From the NCBI GenBank assembly GCA_009774055.1, contig VSNB01000056.1, positions 1-15,095 of the forward strand: a stretch of DNA of 15,095 nt, read 5' to 3'. This DNA is from Clostridiales bacterium (GTDB lineage: Bacteria > Bacillota > Clostridia > Oscillospirales > Oscillospiraceae). Every line of letters begins with the position of its first letter. The first letter of the stretch is position 1. The position numbers and the translations under genes were made by a program. The notes below the pieces were generated by a model. The model did not search any database and was not told where the DNA came from. It worked only from the letters and a program-made list of their open reading frames with translations. Positions 6,719 through 14,167 of this stretch are shown here, piece after piece.

Positions 6719-7837
6719 TTACACATCGTCGTCGCTGTCGTCAAAGTCCTCGGCGGACACGTCCACCGCACGGCCCGCCGCGCGGGCGGCCGCCTGGGAC
6801 TGGGTGCTCATGAGCTTGAAGAAGTCCCGGCGGATGGCGGCCTCCAGATTGTCGGCCACCTCCGGGTTGTCCTTGAGGTACTGCTTGGCGGCGTCCCGGC
6901 CCTGGCCCAGCCGCGTCTCCCCCATGGAGAACCAGGACCCGGACTTCTGCACCAGATCCAGCTTCACCGCCAGGTCCAGCAGTTCGCCCAGCCGGGAAAT
7001 GCCCTCGCCGTACATAATATCAAACTCCGCCTCCCGGAACGGGGGGGCCATCTTGTTTTTCACCACCTTGGCCTTGGTGCGGTTGCCGATCATTTCGCCG
7101 CCGGCCTTCAGCGTCTCCACCCGCCGCACGTCGATGCGGACGGAGGCGTAAAACTTCAGCGCCCGGCCGCCGGTGGTGACCTCCGGGTTGCCATACATGA
7201 CGCCCACCTTCTCCCGCAGCTGGTTGATGAACACCACCACGCAGTTGGTCTTGTTGATGGCGCCGGCCAGCTTGCGCAGGGCCTGGCTCATAAGGCGGGC
7301 ATGGAGGCCCACAAAGCTGTCCCCCATCTCGCCCTCGATCTCCGCCCGGGGCACCAGGGCGGCCACCGAGTCCACCACCACCACGTCCAGCGCGCCGGAG
7401 CGGACCAGGGCCTCGGTGATCTCCAGGGCCTGCTCGCCGGTGTCCGGCTGGGAGATCAGCATATCGTCAATGTTCACCCCCAGGGCCCGGGCGTAGGTGG
7501 GGTCCAGGGCGTGCTCCGCGTCCACGAAGGCCACCTCGCCCCCGGCCTTCTGGGCCTGGGCCACGATGTGGAGGGCCAGGGTGGTCTTGCCGGAGGACTC
7601 GGGGCCGTAGATCTCGATGATCCGCCCCCGGGGCACGCCGCCGATGCCCAGGGCCAGATCCAGGGCCAGGGACCCGGTGGGGATAACCTCCACGTTCAGG
7701 TTGGTCTGGTCCCCCAGGCGCATGATGGAGCCCTTGCCATATATTTTCTCGATATTCTTCATGGCGGTCTGGATGGCTTCCTTCTTGTCGTTGGCCACTG
7801 AGGCGGTTTTAGTCAGTTTCTTGTCTTTTTCAGCCAT
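6719..7837 (-). CDS. recA: RecA recombinase
   Basis: 372 aa, cytoplasmic. RecA polymerises on single-stranded DNA with ATP, drives homologous strand exchange and stimulates LexA self-cleavage. Visible features: N-terminal helix segment with AIQTAMKNIEKIYGKGSIMRLG (21-42), Walker A GPESSGKT (78-85), EHALDPTYA (108-116), Walker B VVVVDS (152-157), the L2 loop starting at NQLREK (205-210) with TTGGRALKFY (221-230), and a very acidic C-terminus (DFDDSDDD). The start is the ATG at 7837, with AAGGAG just upstream. A longer reading to 7984 would overlap the upstream gene and adds nothing RecA-like. The gene lies 32 bp after its upstream neighbour, and no GAAC-N4-GTTC LexA box is visible in that gap. 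Confidence 0.97.
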   Translation of the reverse strand: MAEKDKKLTKTASVANDKKEAIQTAMKNIEKIYGKGSIMRLGDQTNLNVEVIPTGSLALDLALGIGGVPRGRIIEIYGPESSGKTTLALHIVAQAQKAGGEVAFVDAEHALDPTYARALGVNIDDMLISQPDTGEQALEITEALVRSGALDVVVVDSVAALVPRAEIEGEMGDSFVGLHARLMSQALRKLAGAINKTNCVVVFINQLREKVGVMYGNPEVTTGGRALKFYASVRIDVRRVETLKAGGEMIGNRTKAKVVKNKMAPPFREAEFDIMYGEGISRLGELLDLAVKLDLVQKSGSWFSMGETRLGQGRDAAKQYLKDNPEVADNLEAAIRRDFFKLMSTQSQAAARAAGRAVDVSAEDFDDSDDDV

Positions 7838-7869
7838 GGGCGTTCTCCTTATGTTCAATTTATTTCCGT

Positions 7870-8289
7870 TCAGAATTCTATATCGTACCGCGTGCCGGTG
7901 GAAAACAGCGTGCCGCTCTCCAGCCGGATGCACAGGAGGACGGTGTTTTCGTCCTCTAAATCTACATGCCCGCTGCCGAGCCACGACGCGAAGGCTTCCT
8001 TCAGCCTGTCCGCAATCCGGCGGTTTTCCTCCCTCTCGATGTACCCCAGGCTGACGCCTGTGCCCCGGGCGGTGAACCGCTCTCCGGCGATGGCAACGGC
8101 GGGGTTCCGCGCCAGCTGCCGCATCTTGTTGGAGAGGGCGTGGGTGATGACGTAGAACGCGCCGTCCTCATAGCAGGCGTTGACGGCTCGGACACAGGGG
8201 AGGCCGTCGTCCACCGTCGCCAGCGCGATCATGGAGTCCTTCCCGAACCGCTCGGCCATCATCCTTTCCGTTTCATGATTCAGCTTCAT
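7870..8289 (-). CDS. Pyridoxamine 5'-phosphate oxidase-like (FMN-binding split barrel)
   Basis: 139 aa from the ATG at 8289. The pattern is that of the small PNPOx-like flavin-binding split-barrel family: FGKDSMIALATVDDGLPCVRAVNA (15-38), a strand-turn AFYVITHALSNKMRQLARNP (44-63) and AVAIAGERFTARGTG. In this family the barrel binds FMN, F420 or heme; the substrate is usually unknown. AAAGGA lies 13 bases before the chosen start. A longer reading from 8424 would overlap the upstream gene and add 45 residues with no family resemblance, so the shorter start is preferred. The gene lies 88 bp after its upstream neighbour and 32 bp before recA and may share a transcript with it. Confidence 0.8.
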   Translation of the reverse strand: MKLNHETERMMAERFGKDSMIALATVDDGLPCVRAVNACYEDGAFYVITHALSNKMRQLARNPAVAIAGERFTARGTGVSLGYIEREENRRIADRLKEAFASWLGSGHVDLEDENTVLLCIRLESGTLFSTGTRYDIEF

Positions 8290-8377
8290 AATAAAATGCA
8301 CGTCCTTTTCCAGCGTTAAGCGCCCATCGCCCTGACGGTTCTGTAAATGGGCAGTTCTATCGTCTGCGAAACATGCC

Positions 8378-8749
8378 CTAATCCAGCGAATAAAGAAATA
8401 TTTCATACGTTCCAATAAAGTCATTGCATTCAGCGGCTAACGTATAGGTATCCGAACGTTCCAGCGTGAAAAAAGTCTCCAGTTCACTTGCCCTATCCAG
8501 CACATACACTTCATTTCCCGCCGAATCATACAAGGCTATATCCAGGTCCCCGCTTATTATATCAGACTTGAATGAAAACTTTATTCTGCCGCCTGCTTCC
8601 CCCGAAAACGAAATGTCGGAAGTCTCGGTGGTCTGCTCGGAACAGCTGCCGCTCATATTGCCCAGCGCCTTGGGCCTGGTCAGCAGATAAACGCTTATTA
8701 TGCCAACTGCTGCAATCACAGCAATGACGGCAAATGCTTTTCTTTTCAT
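8378..8749 (-). CDS. Small membrane-anchored extracytoplasmic protein
   Basis: 123 aa. A basic N-terminus (MKRK) and a single hydrophobic segment (about 5-23) form a signal anchor or signal peptide; there is no lipobox at the usual place. The remainder is polar and beta-rich (SGDLDIALYDSAGNEVYV, then TYTLAAE and GTYEIFLYS), similar in style to PPC-like beta-sandwich domains, but the family is not recognised with certainty. The start ATG at 8749 overlaps the stop of the GNAT gene as ATGA, and AAAGGGG precedes it, so it is probably translationally coupled. A longer reading from 8788 is rejected because it would start inside the GNAT gene. Confidence 0.75.
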   Translation of the reverse strand: MKRKAFAVIAVIAAVGIISVYLLTRPKALGNMSGSCSEQTTETSDISFSGEAGGRIKFSFKSDIISGDLDIALYDSAGNEVYVLDRASELETFFTLERSDTYTLAAECNDFIGTYEIFLYSLD

Positions 8750-9210
8750 TTTATTTCCCCTTTCTGTAGATAAAACCGGTAGATGCACTTATGCGTCTCC
8801 CCATCCTCCATGCGCATATCATTGTCCTCCGGCAGCTCCGCGATCTCCAGCAGCTCCCCGCCCAGCCATTCGCAGGTCCTCCGGGAGGGCCGGTTGTCCG
8901 GGCTACAGGTAATGATAACATACTCCATCCCGTGCCGCCTCGCCAATTCAAACAACAGCAAACACGCCTTTCCGGCGTAGTGATGCCCCCGGTGAGGCTC
9001 CTCCACCCGGTAGCCGATGCCGCCGCCGTAGTACACCCGCGCGTTATGCCCGATCCGCAGGTCGCAGGCCCCCATTTTCGTCCCCGCTAAATCGCAGATG
9101 GCGAAGTGGTAGGCGGGCAGCCAGTCCTTTGCCGGGTCCGCCTCCACGGTCTTTTCCAAAACCAGCCGAATCTCCTCGTCTTTCAGAAACGCGGTATCGA
9201 GAAACGTCAT
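8746..9210 (-). CDS. GNAT-family N-acetyltransferase
   Basis: 154 aa. It resembles the RimJ/RimL-like branch of the GNAT fold, which transfers an acetyl group from acetyl-CoA to an amine. The acetyl-CoA pyrophosphate-binding motif A is seen as GYRVEEPHRGHHYAGKA (66-82), followed by the amphipathic helix LLLFELARRHG and motif B CSPDNRPSRRTCEWLG (102-117), where the N-x-x-S-x-R pattern is typical. The substrate cannot be inferred. The start overlaps the upstream stop as ATGA (9207-9210) and its own stop overlaps the next start the same way. Confidence 0.88.
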   Translation of the reverse strand: MTFLDTAFLKDEEIRLVLEKTVEADPAKDWLPAYHFAICDLAGTKMGACDLRIGHNARVYYGGGIGYRVEEPHRGHHYAGKACLLLFELARRHGMEYVIITCSPDNRPSRRTCEWLGGELLEIAELPEDNDMRMEDGETHKCIYRFYLQKGEIK

Positions 9211-9728
9211 CGCCGGCCCCTCCCGAACTTATCCAGCAGCAATACCGCCGCCGTCAGCAGGATGATCGCCAGGTCCAGAACGCGCACGCCGCCGGACAGC
9301 GCGAGCATGACGGCGATCTGCGCCGCCGCCACGCCCAGGCTCAGCAGCCACGCCCGCCTGGTCCGCCCCTTGGCGTACCACAGCAGATAGCCTGGAACCG
9401 CCGACACCGCCGCCGCGATGCCCCAGCCGATCGCATGGCTTCGGGACCACGCGACCCTCATAACCAGGGCCGTCACATAGTAGGCGGCCACCATCCCGCC
9501 CAGCAGCAGAACCACCCGGAGGGCCGCCCGCCGGGGCGTCCGGCTGTACAGCGCCAGGACGCAGCCCAGGAAGATCCACAGCTGCACCCCGCTGGTCAGG
9601 TCCGACAGCAGCGGGCTGTGGAAGTCCGCCCACTTGCCCAGGACGCCCAGGGTCAGCCCCAGCAGCAGGACCAGAAGGGAGTTCCGCACGCCGCCGCTCC
9701 GTTGTCCTCGATAAGAAGTGTATTTCAT
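9207..9728 (-). CDS. Six-TM integral membrane protein, unknown function
   Basis: 173 aa. Hydrophobic segments lie near residues 15-32, 45-61, 70-90, 98-119, 126-145 and 149-165, separated by short loops; basic residues fall in YSRTPRR, KGRTRRA and KFGRGRR, consistent with cytoplasmic loops and a cytoplasmic C-terminus. I do not recognise a family and see no catalytic motif. It is tightly packed between prmC and the GNAT gene with ATGA overlaps on both sides, so its synthesis is probably coupled to both. Confidence 0.8.
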   Translation of the reverse strand: MKYTSYRGQRSGGVRNSLLVLLLGLTLGVLGKWADFHSPLLSDLTSGVQLWIFLGCVLALYSRTPRRAALRVVLLLGGMVAAYYVTALVMRVAWSRSHAIGWGIAAAVSAVPGYLLWYAKGRTRRAWLLSLGVAAAQIAVMLALSGGVRVLDLAIILLTAAVLLLDKFGRGRR

Positions 9729-10600
9729 ACGACCGCCTCTTTTTCATGATTCCGCGTCCCATACACCACCCGGCCGATCCCCTGGGTGTCGGGAAGGATG
9801 TTGATGTCCGCAAAGCCCTCGCCGGCCATCAGACGCCGGACCTGGCCCGCCTGGCCGGCGCCAACCTCGAAATATAGACGCCCCTTTTCCGTCAGGGCGT
9901 TTTTCCAGTTTTTCGCGGCGGCCCGGTAGAAGTCCAGCCCGTCCTCCCCGCCGCAGAGGGCCAGATGGGGCTCGAAGTCCTTCACGGACCGATCCAGAGC
10001 TTCCATCTCCGCCCGGGTAATGTAGGGCGGGTTGCAGGTGATGCAGTCAAACAGGCCGATGGCCTCCGGCGGCGGGGCCAGGGCGTCCAGCGCCTCCGCC
10101 TTCACCCGGTCCGTCAGGCCGCACCGCCGGACGTTCCGCCGGCAGACCCCCAGGGCCTCCTCGGAAATATCCCCCAGCAGAGCGCGGCAGTCCGGCACGT
10201 TTGCCGCCACCGCCAGCCCGATACAGCCGCTGCCGGTACACAGGTCCAGCAGCCGGCATTTCCCCAGGGACCTGGCGAACCCGACAGCCGCCTCCGCCAG
10301 CGTCTCCGTATCCACGCGGGGGATCAGCACCGCCGGCGTGACCTCCAGGGTCAGGCCGCAGAACTCCCACTCCCCGATCAGATACGCCACCGGCTCGCCG
10401 TCCAGATGCCGCCGGACCAGGGCCCGGACCGCCTCCTCGATCTCCGGCGAGGTATACAGGCCGCCGTCCCGGTAAAATTCCCCCCGGCTCTTCCCGCTGC
10501 CGGCGCAGACCAGCTCCCGGGCCTCCAGCCCCGCGCCGGGGAGCCCCGCCGCCAGCAGCTGCCGCCGGACGTCCAGGTATAAATTCTGGTAGGTAATCAT
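9725..10600 (-). CDS. prmC: PrmC, release factor glutamine methyltransferase
   Basis: 291 aa. Uses S-adenosylmethionine to N5-methylate the Gln of the GGQ motif of peptide-chain release factors RF1 and RF2, improving termination. An N-terminal helical domain (1-65) leads to GEPVAYLIGEWEF (68-80), LIPRVDTETL (92-101), the SAM-binding motif DLCTGSGCIGLA (119-130), and the catalytic NPPY (190-193) that binds the target glutamine. Length is normal for the family. The start ATG at 10600 is 9 bp after the stop of the DUF1385 gene, with only a G-rich weak ribosome binding site, which suggests coupling. prfA, the usual neighbour, is not next to it. Confidence 0.95.
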   Translation of the reverse strand: MITYQNLYLDVRRQLLAAGLPGAGLEARELVCAGSGKSRGEFYRDGGLYTSPEIEEAVRALVRRHLDGEPVAYLIGEWEFCGLTLEVTPAVLIPRVDTETLAEAAVGFARSLGKCRLLDLCTGSGCIGLAVAANVPDCRALLGDISEEALGVCRRNVRRCGLTDRVKAEALDALAPPPEAIGLFDCITCNPPYITRAEMEALDRSVKDFEPHLALCGGEDGLDFYRAAAKNWKNALTEKGRLYFEVGAGQAGQVRRLMAGEGFADINILPDTQGIGRVVYGTRNHEKEAVV

Positions 10601-10609
10601 CCCCCGCCG

Positions 10610-11560
10610 TCACCACCGATCCTTGCCCTCTTCGGCGGGGATCACTCGTTTGAGGGCCTCAATCGCCACCTCCATCATGGAGTCGTCCGGCTCGAAGGTG
10701 GTAAAGTTCTGCATCCAGAGGCCGGGCTTCGCCAGGAAATTGGTCACCGGGTTGTCGTGGCCCCCCACGTAGCGGTTGAACTCATAGGTGATGCCCACCA
10801 CCAGGGGCAGCAGGAGCAGCTGCACCAGCATCCGCAGGAAGACGTTGTCCACCGGGAACAGGGCGAAGATCGCGGTATTGATGAGGATCGCCACGATAAT
10901 AACGATGAGCAGGAAGCTGGTGCCGCACCGGGGGTGGTGCTTGGACTGCATCCGCACATTGTCCACCGTCAGCTCCAGGCCCTTCTCGTAGCAGAAGATG
11001 GTTTTATGCTCCGCGCCGTGGTAGGAGAAGGTCCGCCGGATGTCCTTCATCCGGGAGACGGCGATCATATAGGTCATAAAGATGGCGATGCGCAGCGCCG
11101 CGTCCGCCAGGTTCCGGACCAGCACGCTGTCCGTGACCTTCTCCACGAAGCTGGCCAAAAACGTGGGCAGCAGCATAAACAGCCCAATGGAGAAGCACAC
11201 CGCCAGCGCCACGGAGAAGCCGATCACCGCCTTCTCCATTTTTTCGTTGCCCAGCTTTTTGTCCAGCCACTGCTCGAATTTGGAGGGTTCCTCCACCCCC
11301 GCCTCCTCGGGGAAGTAGTCGGCGGAGAACATGAGGGCTTTTACGCCCTTGACCATGCTGTCCAGGAAGGTGACGCTGCCGCGGAGGAAGGGCAACCCCA
11401 GGATGGGGTACCTGTCCTTAATAAGCTTCAGTTCCTCCTCCTTGATGACCAGACCCTCCGGGCCCCGGACTACGATACACTGTTTTTCGGGGCCCCTCAT
11501 CAGGATGCCCTCGATGAGGGCCTGGCCGCCGATGGTTGTTTTAAATTGTTTTTCTGCCAT
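10610..11560 (-). CDS. DUF1385 membrane protein
   Basis: 316 aa. The N-terminus MAEKQFKTTIGGQALIEGILMRGP is the hallmark of DUF1385. Hydrophobic segments lie at about 112-137, 152-168, 214-235 and 241-258. Conserved polar motifs YHGAEHK (180-186) and KHHPRCGTSF (207-216), with several His, Cys and Glu, suggest a metal-binding or catalytic site at the membrane, but the biochemical role is unknown. In many Clostridia this family lies next to prmC, as here (9 bp apart). AAAGGAA precedes the ATG. The 5' side of the gene is occupied by repeat A, so its promoter must lie in or beyond that repeat. Confidence 0.92.
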   Translation of the reverse strand: MAEKQFKTTIGGQALIEGILMRGPEKQCIVVRGPEGLVIKEEELKLIKDRYPILGLPFLRGSVTFLDSMVKGVKALMFSADYFPEEAGVEEPSKFEQWLDKKLGNEKMEKAVIGFSVALAVCFSIGLFMLLPTFLASFVEKVTDSVLVRNLADAALRIAIFMTYMIAVSRMKDIRRTFSYHGAEHKTIFCYEKGLELTVDNVRMQSKHHPRCGTSFLLIVIIVAILINTAIFALFPVDNVFLRMLVQLLLLPLVVGITYEFNRYVGGHDNPVTNFLAKPGLWMQNFTTFEPDDSMMEVAIEALKRVIPAEEGKDRW

Positions 11561-11601
11561 GGGGGTTCCTTTCTTCTTTCTTCGTCGAAGGATGTTTCAT
11601 T

Positions 11602-11874
11602 CCGCCCCTGCGGGGCGGCGGGGCTCTTTTCTTATTTTACCTTTGCCGCCTCGCCGGCGGCGGGGCCTTCTTTTCGCGCGAGCGAAAAGAAGCAAAAGAT
11701 CGCTTAAGGAACTACGTTCCTTAAGAATCCTCCTCCATTACGGGGGTGTTTGTTTTTTGCGCTTCCACTGGAGCCTGTCCGGTCTGAAGCAGGCGGCTCC
11801 CATGGATCGAGCGAAGCGTCTATTTGAGGATATAAACGCAAACCCTACCGTCTTACACGCTGAATCTCCCGGGG
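11602..11874 (+). repeat. Structured intergenic repeat, copy A
   Basis: This is a series of five hairpins. H1: CCGCCCC 11602-11608 with GGGGCGG 11612-11618. H2: GCCGCC 11645-11650 with GGCGGC 11656-11661. H3: 11 bp, 11667-11677 with 11682-11692, loop GCGA. H4: 10 bp, 11703-11712 with 11716-11725, loop TAC. H5: GGAGCC 11770-11775 with GGCTCC 11795-11800. A tail runs to CCCGGGG at 11874. The whole is matched by copy B at almost identical length, with compensatory stem changes. It lies just upstream of the ribosome binding site of the DUF1385 gene. No convincing gene is inside. Confidence 0.8.
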
Positions 11875-11977
11875 CAGTCCCGTTAGAAGGCCCCCTAGCA
11901 GACCCTACCCCTTTAACAGGCCGGCAGGCGGAGTTGGTCAACCGCCAAGCCACTAGATTAGATACCCGTAGGACCAG
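11875..11977. other. Unexplained spacer between repeats A and C
   Basis: About 100 bases with no convincing gene, promoter or terminator. It separates the tails of repeat A and the inverted repeat C. The open frame across it (11738-12016, -) continues through repeat A sequence and has no ribosome binding site. Confidence 0.5.
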
Positions 11978-12233
11978 AAATTCGGAGGCTTCGCCTATCA
12001 ACCAAACCCGCCGCACAGTCCTTTATCCCCCGTATAGGGCAAAGGCGCGCACGCGCCTGCCCGTCCAGGGAGTCTTGAACCGTAGGTTCAAGCGCGTTTT
12101 TGCCTACTTTTGGCGCGGGCCAAAAGTAGGCCGCCGTCCGGGCGCGGGAGCCCGGAGCTTCCGGGAAGAAGAGAAGCGGAGCCGCCGCGCAGCGGCGGCA
12201 GATTAAATCCCGTTCGCCGCCGGAGGCGGCGAA
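11978..12233 (-). repeat. Structured intergenic repeat, inverted diverged copy C
   Basis: Read on the - strand, the hairpins come in the same order as in copies A and B. H1': TTCGCCGCC with GGCGGCGAA (12213-12233). H2': GCCGCCGC with GCGGCGGC (12181-12199). H3': a perfect 13-bp stem (12102-12114 with 12119-12131). H4': CTTGAACC with GGTTCAAG (12074-12092), whose loop reads TAC on the - strand as in copy A. AGGCGAAGC of the tail is also kept. Stem sequences differ almost completely from A and B while the layout is preserved. An extra hairpin (12138-12155) is inserted between H2' and H3'. The distal boundary is uncertain. It begins 8 bases from the stop of the kinase gene. Confidence 0.65.
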
Positions 12234-12240
12234 AATGAAA

Positions 12241-13653
12241 TCACTCCGCCGGGAGGGTGATGGTAACGATACACCCTCCCCCTTCGGCGTTGCCAATCTC
12301 AAACGTCCCCTCATGGAGACGAATAATCTCCTCGCATACCGCCAGCCCGATGCCGCTGCCCCGGGCCTTGGAGGACCCCTTATAAAACTTCTGCTTCACA
12401 AAGGGCAGCTCCGCCTCCGGGATGCCGGGACCGTAGTCCCGGACCGTCACAACGATCTTCCCCCCGCCGCAGACGGCGGCGGCGTCAATTCGCCGGCCCG
12501 CGCCGCCATGCTTGGCGGCGTTGTCCAGCACGTTGCAGAACACCTGCTTGAGCCGCTCCGGGTCGCTGGGGATGGGTGGAAAAAGCTCGTCGCCGCTCTC
12601 GTAGTGCAGCTCGATGGCGTCCTGCTTGAAAAGCTCCATATAGGTGTATATGGTGTCCTCAAACTCCGCCTGGACGTCCACCTGCTCGATATTGAGGGTA
12701 AAACGCCCGTCCTGCATTTTTGAGAAGTCCAGCAGCTCCTCCACCATGTTGGTCAGCCGCCGGGACTCCTTCAGGATGATGCCTACCCCGCGCCTGAGCT
12801 GCTTGGGGTCGCTGTCCCCCAGCAGCGTCTCCCCCCAGCCGTTGATGGCCGTAAGGGGCGTGCGCAGCTCGTGGGAGACAGAGGAGATAAACTCCGACTT
12901 GATCTTCTCACTCTTGCTGATCTGGGAGGACATGTTGTTGATGGCGTCGATGAGCTGGCCGATCTCGTCCCGGTAGTGGTTTTCCATCTGGGTGCCGTAG
13001 CTGCCGCCGGCAATGCGCTTGGCGGTTTCCGTCACCTCCGCCACCGGCTCCACCACGTTGTTGATAAAGACCATGTTGGACACGTATACCATGCCCACGC
13101 CCAGAATCAGCAGGCCCAGCGCCACGCCCACGGTAACCAGCAGCTCCCTGGACACGGCGGACATGGAGGTGACGTACCGCATGGCGCCCACCACCTGGTC
13201 GTCCAGCAGCAGGGGCGCACAGACGGACATGATATGCTCCCCCGTGTGGGGGTCCACCCCCCGGAAGGGCTCGATCTGCTTGGACTGGAAGGCGTCCTTG
13301 ATGTCCGGCGTGCCGGGAGCCATGCCGGCGGTGAGGCCGTAGGAGCTGACCAAGATCTTGCCGGAGGAGGAGATAAACTGGAGCTCCATCCGGTCCCGCT
13401 CGGAAAATTCAGCTGCGAAGCTGTTGGCGTACTGGTAGAATTCGCCGATGCTGGTCATGGTGTTGCTGGTAAAATAGTCGCTGGCGTGGGCGGCCCGGGT
13501 TTTCAGTCCGTCGAGCATCATGTTGTAATAATAATTGGCCATGACGACGCAGAAGGTCCCCGCAATCAGGAGCGCCACAATAAAAATGGGGCTCAGGGAG
13601 CTGACCAGCCATCTTTTTCTTAATCCCGTTATTTCGATTTTATTGTTCGCCAT
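12241..13653 (-). CDS. Membrane sensor histidine kinase
   Basis: 470 aa. TM1 at about 17-40, an extracytoplasmic sensing region of about 130 residues (sCache-like in size), TM2 at about 171-195, a HAMP linker (about 197-250), the HisKA dimerisation helix with the phospho-acceptor in SVSHELRTPLTAI (His261), and a HATPase domain with N box NVLDNAAKH (374-382), G1 DYGPGIP (406-412) and G2 GSGIGLAV (432-439). All key residues are present, so it should autophosphorylate and pass phosphate to a response regulator. The overall layout is like WalK/PhoR-type kinases. No response regulator gene is adjacent on either side in this window. The ATG at 13653 has AAGGAA upstream; repeat B begins right behind that site. 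Confidence 0.93.
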   Translation of the reverse strand: MANNKIEITGLRKRWLVSSLSPIFIVALLIAGTFCVVMANYYYNMMLDGLKTRAAHASDYFTSNTMTSIGEFYQYANSFAAEFSERDRMELQFISSSGKILVSSYGLTAGMAPGTPDIKDAFQSKQIEPFRGVDPHTGEHIMSVCAPLLLDDQVVGAMRYVTSMSAVSRELLVTVGVALGLLILGVGMVYVSNMVFINNVVEPVAEVTETAKRIAGGSYGTQMENHYRDEIGQLIDAINNMSSQISKSEKIKSEFISSVSHELRTPLTAINGWGETLLGDSDPKQLRRGVGIILKESRRLTNMVEELLDFSKMQDGRFTLNIEQVDVQAEFEDTIYTYMELFKQDAIELHYESGDELFPPIPSDPERLKQVFCNVLDNAAKHGGAGRRIDAAAVCGGGKIVVTVRDYGPGIPEAELPFVKQKFYKGSSKARGSGIGLAVCEEIIRLHEGTFEIGNAEGGGCIVTITLPAE

Positions 13654-13670
13654 GGCAGATTCCTTCTTTC

Positions 13671-13945
13671 GCCGCCCCTGCGGGGCGGCGGGGCTCTCTT
13701 CTTATTTTAGATTCGCGCCTCGCCGGCGCGGGGGCGTTCTTTTCCCTTGTGGGAAAAGAACCAAAAGCACCCTCAAGGGACGTTCCGTCCCTTGAGAATC
13801 CTTCGCATGACGGGGGTTATTATTTTTTTCGCTTCCACTGGAGTCCGTCCGGCCTGAATTAGGCGACTCCCATGGATCAGGCGAAGCGTCTATTTGAGGA
13901 TGTAAACGGCAGACCCTACCGCCTTACACGCTGGAGCTCCCGGGG
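13671..13945 (+). repeat. Structured intergenic repeat, copy B
   Basis: Same layout as copy A. H1: GCCGCCCC 13671-13678 with GGGGCGGC 13682-13689. H2: CGCGCC 13714-13719 with GGCGCG 13725-13730. H3: 11 bp, 13736-13746 with 13751-13761, loop TTGT. H4: 11 bp, 13772-13782 with 13786-13796. H5: GGAGTC 13840-13845 with GACTCC 13865-13870. The tail contains CATGGATC, GCGAAGCGTCTATTTGAGGA and CCCGGGG. Compared with A, seven stem pairs change on both sides so that pairing is kept. It lies directly 5' of the kinase ribosome binding site. Confidence 0.8.
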
Positions 13946-14167
13946 TTCTATTCGAAGCCTTGCGCCCCGTGCCAGACCGCCCTCTCAAATAAATCTCCCC
14001 AAAAGCTGCCCTGTTTCCGGCAACTTCCCCTGTTTTTCGGATTGCACTTGAGGGAAGACAAACCTCCGAGCTTTCATGTGCTGAAGCAAGTCGATGCCCG
14101 ATCAGGTACCGGATCAGCGCAGCCGGGCTGACCAAAAGGCTGTTGCGGCGCACCTTGACAATAAATT
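13946..14167. other. Intergenic sequence beyond repeat B
   Basis: About 220 bases with no recognisable gene, terminator or RNA. A - strand open frame (13890-14234) crosses it but has no ribosome binding site, starts inside the XRE gene and runs into repeat B, so it is not called as a gene. The stretch may be a further, unshared part of the repeat. Confidence 0.4.

Noticed and set aside
6707..7801. 364-aa open frame on the + strand opposite recA
   Set aside because: GC-rich antisense shadow, His/Gly/Gln-rich low-complexity product, no ribosome binding site; recA on the - strand is unambiguous.
7838..7984. 49-residue N-terminal extension of RecA
   Set aside because: It overlaps the upstream PNPOx-like gene in another frame and has no RecA character; the 7837 ATG has a good ribosome binding site.
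7838..8377. LexA box upstream of recA
   Set aside because: Several GAAC and GTTC half-sites were seen, but none in a GAAC-N4-GTTC arrangement.
10757..11707. 316-aa open frame on the + strand opposite DUF1385
   Set aside because: Antisense shadow with low-complexity composition; the DUF1385 motifs are clear on the other strand.
11738..12016. 92-aa open frame on the - strand
   Set aside because: It lies within repeat A tail and the spacer, with no ribosome binding site; its amino acids parallel those from repeat B only because the DNA repeat is shared.
12871..13623. 250-aa open frame on the + strand opposite the kinase
   Set aside because: Antisense shadow, His/Gly/Val-rich; kinase motifs are all on the - strand.
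11602..13945. Repeats A, B and C as a CRISPR array
   Set aside because: Only three long, dispersed, hairpin-rich copies in both orientations; no short direct repeats with regular spacers.
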